In this document: one piece after another, positions 27,271 to 36,595 of the stretch
How the letters are laid out: the number at the start of each line of letters is the position of its first letter
Numbering within the stretch: position 1 is the stretch's first letter
The notes under the pieces: generated by a model
Told to the model about the DNA's origin: nothing
The model's input: only the letters and a program-made list of their open reading frames with translations
Databases searched by the model: none
Program-made: the position numbers and the translations under genes
Origin: Kriegella aquimaris
Lineage (GTDB): Bacteria > Bacteroidota > Bacteroidia > Flavobacteriales > Flavobacteriaceae
DNA length: 64,000 bases
Direction: 5' to 3'
NCBI RefSeq assembly: GCF_900103215.1
Contig: NZ_FNGV01000013.1
Span: 62,001 to 126,000, forward strand

Positions 27271-27492
27271 CTAATACAAATAAACTTTACGATTCTTACC
27301 TCTAAACCCTTTCATAATTATATAATTGCACCTGCCCTTTTCGTAGTATTCAATTTTGTGCTCTGACAAAAGCTGCGTAATTATCTGCATGGTTTCGTTA
27401 TCTTCAAATCCAAGAATTTCCCCAAGGTCTAATTCATTTAAACGACCACTATTTTTACTTAACGCTAAGTAATATCTTTTTTTATTTTCCAT
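27271..27492 (-). CDS. Small hypothetical protein
   Basis: 73 residues, highly charged, beginning MENKKRYYLALSK. The pattern of two short helices (ELDLGEILGFEDNETMQIITQLLSEHKI) followed by a beta-hairpin-like end rich in Tyr/Arg/Lys resembles a small winged-helix fold. No family was recognised. It has no signal peptide and is on the same strand as its neighbours. Confidence 0.5.
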   Translation of the reverse strand: MENKKRYYLALSKNSGRLNELDLGEILGFEDNETMQIITQLLSEHKIEYYEKGRCNYIIMKGFRGKNRKVYLY

Positions 27493-27629
27493 ATAATTAT
27501 TTTTTAACCGCTATCATCATATGTGGACTAAACATTAAAAGATTAGTATCGTTTTCAGTAAGTCCGACAAGTTCTATCAAGGTTTTCTTCATTTTTTCGT
27601 CCGTCTAGCGCTTGGCCCTCCTCGTTTAT

Positions 27630-27842
27630 TTACATGGGGTCCAATTCAATTTCATTGAGCCCATTGGGACCCGCTTGAATGGATTTTAATAAAAGCTTCA
27701 TTGAATTTGCCCCGGAATATTCAAGGTCATTAATTACCTGAACCTCTATATTCTCTATTTCACTACCTGAGGTGCCGCCAATAATTTTTCGCTTGACGGT
27801 TTGATTACAGGCTTCACAGGATTCCTCCACCTCATAGTTCAA
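27630..27842 (-). CDS. Small hypothetical protein with a CxxC motif
   Basis: 70 residues, not recognised. A CEAC pair near the N-terminus could bind a metal or be redox active. It overlaps the preceding small gene by four bases (ATGA), which supports both being translated. An alternative is that the two frames are one frameshifted gene. Confidence 0.45.
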   Translation of the reverse strand: MNYEVEESCEACNQTVKRKIIGGTSGSEIENIEVQVINDLEYSGANSMKLLLKSIQAGPNGLNEIELDPM

Positions 27843-28153
27843 CTAATGTCAACGACTGGGGATTTCGACAATTTTTCGGCAACCAAAGGGTCGCTTACCT
27901 TAAAAATCGCGCCCGGTTCTATTTTGCTCCGTCCAAGATCGATCGTCTCCAAATACAAAGTGGAGCCATTCTTGTTAAGGACGGTCATCTTGTTGGGGTA
28001 CATTGGGTAGTTCAAATGATTGGTGCAACCTTCCAGCAGTTCGCTTGCTGTATCAAACTTTATTTTTCCAAAGGTGTCACAAGTATTCACCTTTAAAGTA
28101 ATGCCAACACTCTTTACAGATATTCTATCTCCATACGGTATAAAATGCATCAT
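27839..28153 (-). CDS. Small hypothetical protein upstream of the CxxC protein
   Basis: About 105 residues from ATG 28153 (or 28150). A longer reading from TTG 28189 is less likely. No signal peptide is seen and the family is not recognised. The composition is beta-rich, with segments such as VGITLKVNTCDTFGKIKFD. The ATGA overlap with the following gene and the 55-base gap to the Gfo/Idh gene fit a small operon. It may be the remains of a larger protein. Confidence 0.45.
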   Translation of the reverse strand: MMHFIPYGDRISVKSVGITLKVNTCDTFGKIKFDTASELLEGCTNHLNYPMYPNKMTVLNKNGSTLYLETIDLGRSKIEPGAIFKVSDPLVAEKLSKSPVVDIS

Positions 28154-28208
28154 AGCACCTACGGACCGGTTAAGCACGGCCCCCGACAAGACTAATACCT
28201 ATCTAACC

Positions 28209-29408
28209 CTACAAATGTATAATTCGGCCTTCCTCTGCAGATTGGTAGGCCGCATAAATTACATTTACACAATCGACGGCCAAATCGATGCCAGCAAGAG
28301 GTTCGCGATCATCTTGAATTGCATGTATAAAATCTTCAATCTCTTGTGCAAACCCACGAAACCAGTCTTCATCACAACTTGGGCGGTTCCACCCGGCTTT
28401 GGTTTCTAGTTTTTCTATAAAATTTTCGCTTGCAAATGTATTTGGATCTACTGCATACGTTTCAATAACATCATTTGCCGTCATGTTGGCTTTTATGACC
28501 CCATCAGTCATATAAGCGGTAACACGAGTGTTGAGTCCGCCAAGTCCCACATCACTTACAAGTACCGTTGCTCGAGATCCGTCATCAAATCGAATCACGA
28601 CATTTGCCCAGTCTTCAACATCCACTGGATCAGAGCTAATCCATTGATGGGCATTTTCTTTTCGAGCTCTATCAGAAGCATCGGTATGAATAAGATCGGC
28701 AGTATCTGCTATGACAGAAACCGGAAGAATACTTTTTCCTCTGCGCTGTTGTCCTTCCCATTGTTTTAGATATAGACAAGCACCAACAGAATGTGCTCCC
28801 ATTCTGAGCAAGGCGCCTCCACCCATCGATTTCCATTCTTTTGAAAACACGGAATTCGAACCGGAGTGATTTTCTTCTGCCCTAAATTCTAGTACGGATC
28901 CTTTTGACGCTGCAATTAAATTTCGCATTTTCACAATAGGAGGTGCGTAAACCCAGTTCTCAGCATAGCAAAAAAGAACGTTGTTTGCTCGAACTGCATT
29001 TCTTACCGCTTCTGCATTTCGCCTGGCCCCTTCTCTCATTTTTGAACGTGCTACGTGTAAACCGATAGGTTCGGGATCTCCTGGTTCCCCAAAGTATCCG
29101 GTTAGCGGCTTTTCCATAATAATATGCTTTCCAGCTTTAGCAGCTTTAATAGCAATTTCATGATGTGTTGCAGGAGGAGAACAGATATCAATAACATCGA
29201 TGTCATCACGCACGAGAAGTTTATCAAGCTCGGTAGTAGCAAAAGGTATTCCCATATCATGTGCAAATGCATCTGCGCTTACTTTCGTCAATGAGCAGAC
29301 ACCTCGTATTTCGACTAAGCCAGGAGTTAAATTCATATAATTCGCATAATGCATTCGAGCACCATACCGGGCACCAACCATTCCGATTCCAAGCGTTTTC
29401 TTAGCCAT
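28209..29408 (-). CDS. Gfo/Idh/MocA-family NAD(P)-dependent oxidoreductase
   Basis: A 399-residue soluble oxidoreductase. The N-terminal Rossmann fold starts GIGMVGARYGARMHYANY, and the catalytic lysine motif is IIMEKPLTGYF (EKP). The C-terminal alpha/beta domain has GGGALLRMGAHSVGACLYL. There is no signal peptide, so it acts in the cytoplasm, probably oxidising or epimerising a sugar or sugar acid. The insertion GEPGDPEPIGLHVARSKMREGARRN after the EKP motif is unusual for the family and may define a subfamily. It is 41 bases downstream of the glycosidase-like gene. Confidence 0.85.
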   Translation of the reverse strand: MAKKTLGIGMVGARYGARMHYANYMNLTPGLVEIRGVCSLTKVSADAFAHDMGIPFATTELDKLLVRDDIDVIDICSPPATHHEIAIKAAKAGKHIIMEKPLTGYFGEPGDPEPIGLHVARSKMREGARRNAEAVRNAVRANNVLFCYAENWVYAPPIVKMRNLIAASKGSVLEFRAEENHSGSNSVFSKEWKSMGGGALLRMGAHSVGACLYLKQWEGQQRRGKSILPVSVIADTADLIHTDASDRARKENAHQWISSDPVDVEDWANVVIRFDDGSRATVLVSDVGLGGLNTRVTAYMTDGVIKANMTANDVIETYAVDPNTFASENFIEKLETKAGWNRPSCDEDWFRGFAQEIEDFIHAIQDDREPLAGIDLAVDCVNVIYAAYQSAEEGRIIHL

Positions 29409-29449
29409 TTGTTACTGTATATAAATTATAATATTGTGTCTTTTTATAT

Positions 29450-30904
29450 TTATTCTAGGACTTCTAAAAAAGCCACGCATTGTCTATTCCCAGGAGTTTC
29501 AAGACCAATGATGCCTTGGTATCCCCAATCATGAATGCCCCCTTCCCATTTAACTTCAACAATTTCAGGTTCTGACCACTCTAGATTATTGATATCTAAC
29601 CATTGAAGTTTAAGTTTATTTACATATTTCCAGGGATCAAGATTTATAGTATAGCGTCCTTGTGGAAAATAGATAGCATACTGATTTCCAATATTTGCAG
29701 TAGCATATGCCTCCATTGTAGACGGAACCGGAACACGCGGCGAGAGAAGGTCATTATGGGGCGTGCATGAAGTGATGTCTAACTTTTCAAGTAGCATTTT
29801 CATTGCTTTCAAGTTGGTCTGAACACGCTCGTTCAAACCTGACCCCCAAAGCTTATTTGGTACAGACGGACGATGAAATCGGGCTGTGGCACAGCCTCCA
29901 ATAATATTCCGCCAAAATCGGTCGATTGCTTCAGTTTCTGATCCTGCAGAGTAATTTGTTCCTCCATCAGTTGCTCCGTAAATTTTCACATTATTCATGG
30001 GAACAGGACCAGAAGATGCAATTTTTTCCCGTAGATACATCAAATTATCCCAGTGGGCTTTACCTCGCCCTCCCTTAGAATCTTGGTTATTCTGTGAAAC
30101 ATCGACATAATCGAAAATATTAGGATAAGTCATCACATGTCGCACAGCATTTGAAGGTGAAAGTTGCATGGTCGTAACATAAATCTTCTTCCCTGCTTTA
30201 TCAGATAATCCTTTAATATAATCTGCCCAATAATTTTCCCATTCCCCCGCTTCACTACTTTCATTATTGATATTATATAATACCGTATCGTACTTTAAGG
30301 TAATCGAAAGCAATTTATCAATGAACTTTTGTTGGAATGCTATTTCATTTTTGGCTTTTTTATTTACTGTAGCGAAGAAATCATCGCTGTTGTTCCAGGT
30401 ACCTGGTTCTATATTCTTATTGTTGGCAGGATTCCATGGATGGTTCCCCCAACGACTTGAAGAGCGTATATCAAAGATATCCCAAAGGGTTAACTGAACG
30501 ATGATGCCTCTTTGAGATGTTTCATCTAGAAAAAAAGTGAGTCTTTTCCAATATTCATTATTCCATTGGTTCAGGTCATATTTATTGGCGCTAGTTTCTT
30601 TAAATGCATAAACGTTTCCTTCATCTCTATCAGACATAACGTTTCGAAGGTAATTACCTCCTACAATACGAAGCAAATCAAGGTGGTCTGTCAGTTGTTT
30701 TCCCGTCCATTGAAAAGGGTTATCATCGTCACTTCCTCCAATCAGAATGATAGCATCTCCGCGATATTGCCAATACCAAGGGTTTTGAGAATAAGGTTTG
30801 ATGCCTTGAAAGTCATCCTCCTGAACAGAATTATTTTGTGCTATTAAAACAATAGAATGCAGCATGAGAAGCACAATCAATAAGACCATCGTTTTAGTTT
30901 TCAT
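29450..30904 (-). CDS. Secreted TIM-barrel glycoside hydrolase-like protein
   Basis: A 484-residue protein with a signal peptide ending near IVLIAQ. Repeated alpha/beta segments and YNINNESSEAGEWENYWADYI look like the strand-4 NE motif of clan GH-A hydrolases, giving a candidate acid/base glutamate. The C-terminal ~90 residues are beta-rich (YAIYFPQGRYTINLDPWKY) and resemble the small all-beta domain that follows such barrels. The exact GH family was not identified. It is divergent from the susC gene and shares the 675-base control region, so it may be part of the same glycan system. Confidence 0.7.
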   Translation of the reverse strand: MKTKTMVLLIVLLMLHSIVLIAQNNSVQEDDFQGIKPYSQNPWYWQYRGDAIILIGGSDDDNPFQWTGKQLTDHLDLLRIVGGNYLRNVMSDRDEGNVYAFKETSANKYDLNQWNNEYWKRLTFFLDETSQRGIIVQLTLWDIFDIRSSSRWGNHPWNPANNKNIEPGTWNNSDDFFATVNKKAKNEIAFQQKFIDKLLSITLKYDTVLYNINNESSEAGEWENYWADYIKGLSDKAGKKIYVTTMQLSPSNAVRHVMTYPNIFDYVDVSQNNQDSKGGRGKAHWDNLMYLREKIASSGPVPMNNVKIYGATDGGTNYSAGSETEAIDRFWRNIIGGCATARFHRPSVPNKLWGSGLNERVQTNLKAMKMLLEKLDITSCTPHNDLLSPRVPVPSTMEAYATANIGNQYAIYFPQGRYTINLDPWKYVNKLKLQWLDINNLEWSEPEIVEVKWEGGIHDWGYQGIIGLETPGNRQCVAFLEVLE

Positions 30905-31154
30905 AAGTCCTTAGTTTTCAGTAGTTGTTTCTTTATTTTCAAGTTATAGTAAGTGAATTAAATTTCTTTAGTATACAAAAAATTGAATCTTAGCCAAAAT
31001 TGAAATCATCTAGACTAAAATAATGGACAACATTTTACGCAATTACAACCTTTTTTAAGGAATACCTGAATTCAATTTTTTCTACAAATTCAAAACAATA
31101 AGCTTAAGATATCCAACAACCCAAATACAACAATTTATTCCAATAATTTTGGTA

Positions 31155-31174
31155 TTGCGCAAATATTTGCTCAA
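31155..31174. promoter_or_regulatory. Palindromic operator candidate, copy 1
   Basis: The core GCAAATATTTGC is a perfect 12-base palindrome at 31159-31170. It is extended on both sides as TTGn...nCAA. A second copy of the same core lies 116 bases downstream, centre to centre. Confidence 0.6.
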
Positions 31175-31274
31175 TAAATTTATAATATTAGATATCATAT
31201 TTTAATTATAATTTAATTAATTAGCTATATTTATCAATATATATCATTAAAATTCTTGTGATAAAAATCATTTT

Positions 31275-31286
31275 GCAAATATTTGC
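31275..31286. promoter_or_regulatory. Palindromic operator candidate, copy 2
   Basis: An exact second copy of GCAAATATTTGC, followed by ACAA as in the extended half of copy 1. Spacing from copy 1 is close to a whole number of helical turns (about 11 x 10.5), which would favour DNA looping by a dimeric or tetrameric repressor. No matching regulator gene is in the window near it. Confidence 0.6.
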
Positions 31287-31490
31287 ACAAAATAATAATC
31301 AATAACATTGGATAATTTGATATGAAAAAACATACAAAATTTCAGTAACAAACGGAGATGGAATTAATGTACCGAATTCAGGTTCCCAATCGTGATACCA
31401 ACACTTGATCAAGAAAAGCATTTATTTTTTATAAACGAAAAATATAATTAATAAAAGAAAATAAACAATATCAAAAATTACTAAAAAAAC

Positions 31491-31534
31491 AAAATAAAAC
31501 AAAATAAAACAAAACAAAAGAAAACAAAAGAAAA
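31491..31534 (+). repeat. A-rich 10-base tandem repeats in the susC leader
   Basis: Two copies of AAAATAAAAC, then two copies of AAAACAAAAG and a partial unit, ending about 45 bases before the susC start. The guanine-poor, unstructured leader may help ribosome loading in a genus with weak Shine-Dalgarno use, or may just be slippage-prone DNA. Confidence 0.6.
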
Positions 31535-31579
31535 TAATCACTATATTTCAATAAATAAAAATCAACCAAACTCTATTTC

Positions 31580-34500
31580 ATGGATAAACAAAGATTTAAT
31601 TACGCCTCTCGACCTAGAGAAATTTATTGGGGGATGATTTTGATAGTGATGGTATCATTTAATTCATTCGCTCAATCAACTGTGACCGGAACAGTTACGG
31701 ATGAATACGGTGGACCTCTTATTGGTGCAACAGTACTAGTAGCAGGAACCACGAACGGCACAGTAACAGACTTTGATGGTAGATATTCCATTGCTGTACC
31801 TGATGGCGCGACACAACTGGCTTTCAGCTATGTAGGGTATCTAACACAAACCGTTGATATCAATGGTCGAACGGTTGTTGATGCATCAATGCTTGTAGAT
31901 GCAGAACAACTATCTGAGGTTGTCATTGTAGGTTATGGTACGCAACTTGAATCTCAGATAACAGGAAGTATTGGAAAAGCTGAACCTGACGATATGGCCA
32001 GAGTTGCCACCCCAACAGTCGGTCAAGCATTACAAGGTCGAGTTGCCGGGGTTTTTATTAAAAATCAAAATGGCCAGCCTGGTTCAAACAAAACAAACAT
32101 TAGTATTCGCGGATTCGGCACACCTCTTTATGTTGTTGATGGCTTACCAGTTGATGAAGCTGTTTTTTCAGCATTGAATCCTAATGATATTGAAGAGTTA
32201 AACGTTTTAAAAGACGCGGCATCTGCAGCTGTATACGGAGCGCGAGCTGGTAATGGTGTAGTGCTCGTAACAACTAAACGAGGTACGGTCTCTGGCGATA
32301 TACAATTTTCTTATAAAGGCGATATGGGGTTTCAAGGCCTAACTTTCTTACCAGACGCTATTGAGTCATGGGAATATATGTCTTTGTGGAATATAAGACA
32401 GATTGATAGAGGCGAGGACCTTCGCTGGTCACCAGAGACAGTTCAAGATTTCAGAACCAATCAAGGGTTAGATGATGAAAACTATCCAAATGTAGACATG
32501 TATGATTTAGTTACTCGCAATAATGCCCCAATGTCTACTCATAATTTATCTGTGCGGGGTGGAGGTGAAAATGTCCGTTATTTTATTTCTGGTAACTTAT
32601 TCGATCAAGAAGGTCTTGAAAAGAATGTTTTTGGGGGTACAGACACAAATTTTGAGAGGTATACTATCCGTGGAAATATTGACGTGAGTGTTACTGAAAA
32701 ATTGGACATCAACTTAGATATGAGTTATAATTTTCAAGATTTTTTCGGCCCTCGAAACCAATTTGAAGGAACCAATTGGTCACAAGGACAAGGTATTTTC
32801 GCGCGTAGTTTACGTTGGCGTCCATTTCATTCTATTGAAGAGTTACCTGGCGGACATCTAGATTTTCCTAGAGGTGCTCCTGAAGGGCAAACCGTAAACC
32901 CACTGAATTTAGCAAGTGCAGATATTGGCGGTTCTCAAGAGTTTAAGAACCAATTTATTGATATTAAAGTGGGGGCTAAATACCAACTTGCTAAAGGACT
33001 AAGTACTCGAACCGTTTTGAATTACCAAACTATCAATTTACAAGATAAGTTATTTCAAAAGGAAGGTAATGAGTACAGATATGATGCAGATTCAGGGGAA
33101 CATATTCGTGTTCGCGCTCTCAATGCCGACACAAGAGTCGAAAAAAGAAGTAGCCAAACACAAAATATAAATTTCCAATACTTTTTAGAAGGGGATCATT
33201 CTTTTGGAGCGAAGCACACCTTAAAAAGTATGTATGTATTTGAATTTATACAGTCAGATTTTGAATTGTTCGAAGCGAGTCGTATTCAATATGAGTTTCC
33301 TATTTCACAATTAAGCGCGGGACCACCAAGTCAGCAATTTAATAATGATGATATCACCAGAAACAAAAGAATGGGTCACATTGGAAGACTTAGTTACAAC
33401 TACGACGATAAATATTCATTGGAGGTAAGTGCGAGATATGATGGGTCAATAAAGTTTCCAAAAGATTCCAGATGGGGTCTTTTCCCTTCCGTTTCAGCAG
33501 CATGGAATGTTTCAGAAGAATCATTTTTTGAAAACATTGATTGGGTCGAGACCTTAAAACTTAGGGCTTCTTGGGGTCGACTTGGTTTTGATGGCGAAGG
33601 CGACTTTCAGTTCTTATCAACCTATTCATTTAATGACTTTGTCATCTTCAATGACAATAATCTTAGAAGAACAATCGTAAGTGACGGATTAATTAATCCA
33701 CAGATTACATGGGAAAAAATGGATCTTTTGAATTTTGGTCTAGATGTTAATGTCTTTGATGGAAAATTAGAAGGCTCTGTAGACATTTATCAAAGAAAGC
33801 GTTTTGATGTATTAGGTCAACGGCTATTAGAGGTTCCGCCTGTAGTAGGTGCAGATTTACCTCTACAGAATTTCCAAGAATATAAAAATAGAGGAATTGA
33901 TGTAGGTCTTCGTCATAATAACAGAATCAACGATAATTTCAATTATTCTATCGGTGGCAATATTGGGTTGAACGAGGAGATTATTGAATACACCGATGAA
34001 GTTGATTTTATCAACAAAGAAGTTGAACGACGTGAAAAACAAATTGGCCGACGCACAGTTACTGGTGGGCGAGATAATGTTAGTACATTTTACTATCAAA
34101 CTGACGGACTCTTTGAATCTCAAGAAGAAATTGATAATTGGGCAGATATTGACGGTGATGGAAATCGCTCTCTTCAAATAGGAGACGTAAAACCTATTGA
34201 CCGGAATGGCGATGGACGAATCACTGATGCTGATAAGTATATTGCTACCTCAGGTACTACGCCAAGAATGACATACGGATTTCAAACCCGTGTCGCATGG
34301 AAAGGTTTTGAATTTTCTTCCTTCTGGCAAGGAGCTTCTAAATTTGCCTGGAACTTAACTTGGAGTGAGTATGAAAATCCATTCCCATCTAATGGTACAA
34401 CGCTTCAACATCATAGACAAGATGCTTTCATCCCAGAAAATCAATTTGGTCTTCCTACAGTAAGTGCAGCAGATGCAAGATGGCCGAGAGCATCAGGAAT

Positions 34501-34765
34501 AGTTAACGGTGATTATGACACCTATTTAATCAACGGATCTTATTTGAGACTCAAACAACTGCAAATCGGCTATACGTTCCCTGAAGAATTTATTAGCCTT
34601 CTAGGATTAAAAAGGATGAAAGTGTACGCTGGAGGCACCAATTTAATAACGTTCTCTGATTTAGACTTTCTAGACCCTGAGATTGATGAAGATCCCGCTC
34701 AATTTTTCGGAAACTATCATCCACAGACACGTGTGTATAATTTTGGAGTTGAAATTGATTTCTAA
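31580..34765 (+). CDS. susC: SusC/RagA-family TonB-dependent outer membrane transporter
   Basis: A 1061-residue protein. A signal peptide (~1-31) is followed by a carboxypeptidase-regulatory-like domain (TVTGTVTDEYGGPLIGATVLV...SYVGYLTQTV), then a VVIVGYGTQ linker. The plug domain holds GRVAGVFIKNQNGQPG, IRGFGTPLYVVDGLP and the SusC segment LKDAASAAVYGARAGNGVVLVTTKRG. A long beta-barrel ends DPARF-like with VYNFGVEIDF. It imports glycan oligomers across the outer membrane with the SusD that follows 39 bases later. It is the first gene of a seven-gene plus-strand locus. The operator pair and A-rich leader upstream are the likely control elements. Confidence 0.95.
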   Translation: MDKQRFNYASRPREIYWGMILIVMVSFNSFAQSTVTGTVTDEYGGPLIGATVLVAGTTNGTVTDFDGRYSIAVPDGATQLAFSYVGYLTQTVDINGRTVVDASMLVDAEQLSEVVIVGYGTQLESQITGSIGKAEPDDMARVATPTVGQALQGRVAGVFIKNQNGQPGSNKTNISIRGFGTPLYVVDGLPVDEAVFSALNPNDIEELNVLKDAASAAVYGARAGNGVVLVTTKRGTVSGDIQFSYKGDMGFQGLTFLPDAIESWEYMSLWNIRQIDRGEDLRWSPETVQDFRTNQGLDDENYPNVDMYDLVTRNNAPMSTHNLSVRGGGENVRYFISGNLFDQEGLEKNVFGGTDTNFERYTIRGNIDVSVTEKLDINLDMSYNFQDFFGPRNQFEGTNWSQGQGIFARSLRWRPFHSIEELPGGHLDFPRGAPEGQTVNPLNLASADIGGSQEFKNQFIDIKVGAKYQLAKGLSTRTVLNYQTINLQDKLFQKEGNEYRYDADSGEHIRVRALNADTRVEKRSSQTQNINFQYFLEGDHSFGAKHTLKSMYVFEFIQSDFELFEASRIQYEFPISQLSAGPPSQQFNNDDITRNKRMGHIGRLSYNYDDKYSLEVSARYDGSIKFPKDSRWGLFPSVSAAWNVSEESFFENIDWVETLKLRASWGRLGFDGEGDFQFLSTYSFNDFVIFNDNNLRRTIVSDGLINPQITWEKMDLLNFGLDVNVFDGKLEGSVDIYQRKRFDVLGQRLLEVPPVVGADLPLQNFQEYKNRGIDVGLRHNNRINDNFNYSIGGNIGLNEEIIEYTDEVDFINKEVERREKQIGRRTVTGGRDNVSTFYYQTDGLFESQEEIDNWADIDGDGNRSLQIGDVKPIDRNGDGRITDADKYIATSGTTPRMTYGFQTRVAWKGFEFSSFWQGASKFAWNLTWSEYENPFPSNGTTLQHHRQDAFIPENQFGLPTVSAADARWPRASGIVNGDYDTYLINGSYLRLKQLQIGYTFPEEFISLLGLKRMKVYAGGTNLITFSDLDFLDPEIDEDPAQFFGNYHPQTRVYNFGVEIDF

Positions 34766-34804
34766 AATGGAATTATGAGAATAATGAGAATAATTTTCTT
34801 TACT

Positions 34805-36544
34805 ATGAAAAACATTAAAAAATTAAATATACTGATTACACCGTTCATAATTTTTCTTGTGGTGTTGGTGGCTTCTTGTGATTTGGATGAGGACCCTAGA
34901 GACCGAGTAAGTGGTGAACAAGTGTTTCAAGATGAAGCTTTTGCTGACGCATTGGCTGCAGACTTGTATGCAAGATTTCCTTACGTAGCCTTTGATAATT
35001 TTAACGGCAAGCTTGGCGAACATGATTTAGGCACTTCAAGAGGAGGTAATTTTCAAGGTTGTTTCACACATGGTGGTATGACCAATAATAAAGATTGTGA
35101 AGGCTTATGGGACTATGAGTATATGAGAGATATGAATGTCTACATTGAAAATCTGCGCGCGTCTGAATTATCTGATGGCTTTAAAAACCGACTTGAAGGC
35201 GAGGTTCGAACTTTAAGGGCTGCGGTCTATTTTAAAATGCAAAAAAGGTACGGAGGCGTACCGATTATAGATGTTGTTCTTGATCCTTTTGAAGAGGTGC
35301 CTGAACAATATCGGGTAAGAAGTACCGAAACTGCGGTAGCTGATTTTATAGATAGCGAATTGGCGGCATCAGCGGTTTTACTAATGGCCAATGGCGATGA
35401 TCCGTCGCAGACAGGCCGTGTTAATCAATATACTGCTTTGGCGTACAAAGCACGAGCAAATCTTTTTGCTGCTTCCATTGCTCAATTCGGTACTCTGGCG
35501 GCTAACGAATTAACGGGCATTGCAGCATCTAGAGCAGATGAATTCTATGGAAAAGCTAGTGCCGCAGCTCAAGCTGTAATCGCAGGCCCATACACATTAC
35601 TTTCTGGTGGCGATCCGGTTCAAACCTATCGAAATATCTTTATTGAAGATTCTAATTCTGAAATTATATTTGAAAGAATTTACAACGGTGTTGAGATCGG
35701 CCATAGCTTCGCTCATCAAAATCAACCGACACCATTCTCTGAAGGACAGGGCTCGGAAATGAATCCTACATTAGGGCTTGTAAATCAATATGAAAACCTA
35801 GATGGTACCTTCAGCACCCCTGCTTTTGGGACTGGCACTTTATACGCAACTGGTCGGGCCCCTTGGGAAAATAAAGATCCTAGGTTACACGCATCAGTAT
35901 TTTTTGAAGGCGATAACTATGCAGGTAATATTGTAGAATTATATGAAGGTATAGATAATGGTTCTGAGATTATTTCGGAAGTTGGCGTTAGTGTCAGCGG
36001 AAAATCTTCTGTTGGGACTGCAAGCCGAAGACAGGCAAATCAATTTTTTCCATCGACTGGTTTTTTACTTCATAAATACATCCCCCCTACTCCATTTATT
36101 CCTGCCGGTACAGAGAGCAACAATTGGAAAGAATTGAGGTTGGCAGAGATGTACCTAATAGCAGCGGAAAGTGAATTCGAATTAGGCAATTTGACTGATG
36201 CGGCTACGTGGCTCAACTTCACACGCAATAGAGTTGGTTTAATAGATTTAGACGAAACCACAATAACACGTGATCGAGTAAGAACAGAAAGAACCAGCGA
36301 ATTGATTTATGAAGGTCATCGATGGTACGATATACGAAGATGGAGAACTGCTTTTGATTTATTAAATGGGCAAGTAGTGCAGGGGCTCCGGGTTATTTAC
36401 GATGATGCTTCAGGGCAATATTATTTTCTTCAGATTGACGGAGAAAGCGTTCAACGTCAGTTTCGCCAAGAGCATTATTACAATCCTATAACTCAGAGCA
36501 GAATTGAGGCTCAAGGAGAATTAGTAGAGAACCCTAATTACTAA
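34805..36544 (+). CDS. susD: SusD/RagB-family outer membrane glycan-binding lipoprotein
   Basis: About 579 residues from ATG 34805. The longer reading from 34775 adds ten residues before a normal lipoprotein signal and is less likely. The lipobox is VASC, followed by CDLDEDPRDRVSGEQVF typical of SusD starts. Helical TPR-like segments include YLIAAESEFELGNLTDAATWLNFTRNRVGL, and the RTERTSELIYEGHRWYDIRRW signature is present. It captures oligosaccharides on the surface and forms a lid over SusC. Confidence 0.94.
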   Translation: MKNIKKLNILITPFIIFLVVLVASCDLDEDPRDRVSGEQVFQDEAFADALAADLYARFPYVAFDNFNGKLGEHDLGTSRGGNFQGCFTHGGMTNNKDCEGLWDYEYMRDMNVYIENLRASELSDGFKNRLEGEVRTLRAAVYFKMQKRYGGVPIIDVVLDPFEEVPEQYRVRSTETAVADFIDSELAASAVLLMANGDDPSQTGRVNQYTALAYKARANLFAASIAQFGTLAANELTGIAASRADEFYGKASAAAQAVIAGPYTLLSGGDPVQTYRNIFIEDSNSEIIFERIYNGVEIGHSFAHQNQPTPFSEGQGSEMNPTLGLVNQYENLDGTFSTPAFGTGTLYATGRAPWENKDPRLHASVFFEGDNYAGNIVELYEGIDNGSEIISEVGVSVSGKSSVGTASRRQANQFFPSTGFLLHKYIPPTPFIPAGTESNNWKELRLAEMYLIAAESEFELGNLTDAATWLNFTRNRVGLIDLDETTITRDRVRTERTSELIYEGHRWYDIRRWRTAFDLLNGQVVQGLRVIYDDASGQYYFLQIDGESVQRQFRQEHYYNPITQSRIEAQGELVENPNY

Positions 36545-36595
36545 CTGAGTTTTAGATAAAAAAATATGAAACTAATTATACCAAAAATAAATACT

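Larger units (their letters stand above)
30905..31579. other. 675-base AT-rich divergent control region
   Basis: It holds no credible gene. It lies between the minus-strand glycosidase-like gene and the plus-strand susC, and carries two palindromic sites and an A-rich repeated leader annotated separately. It should contain promoters in both directions. Confidence 0.55.

Noticed and set aside
31491-31534. CRISPR-like array
   Set aside because: Units are 10 bases with no spacers and very low complexity. It is a tandem A-rich repeat.
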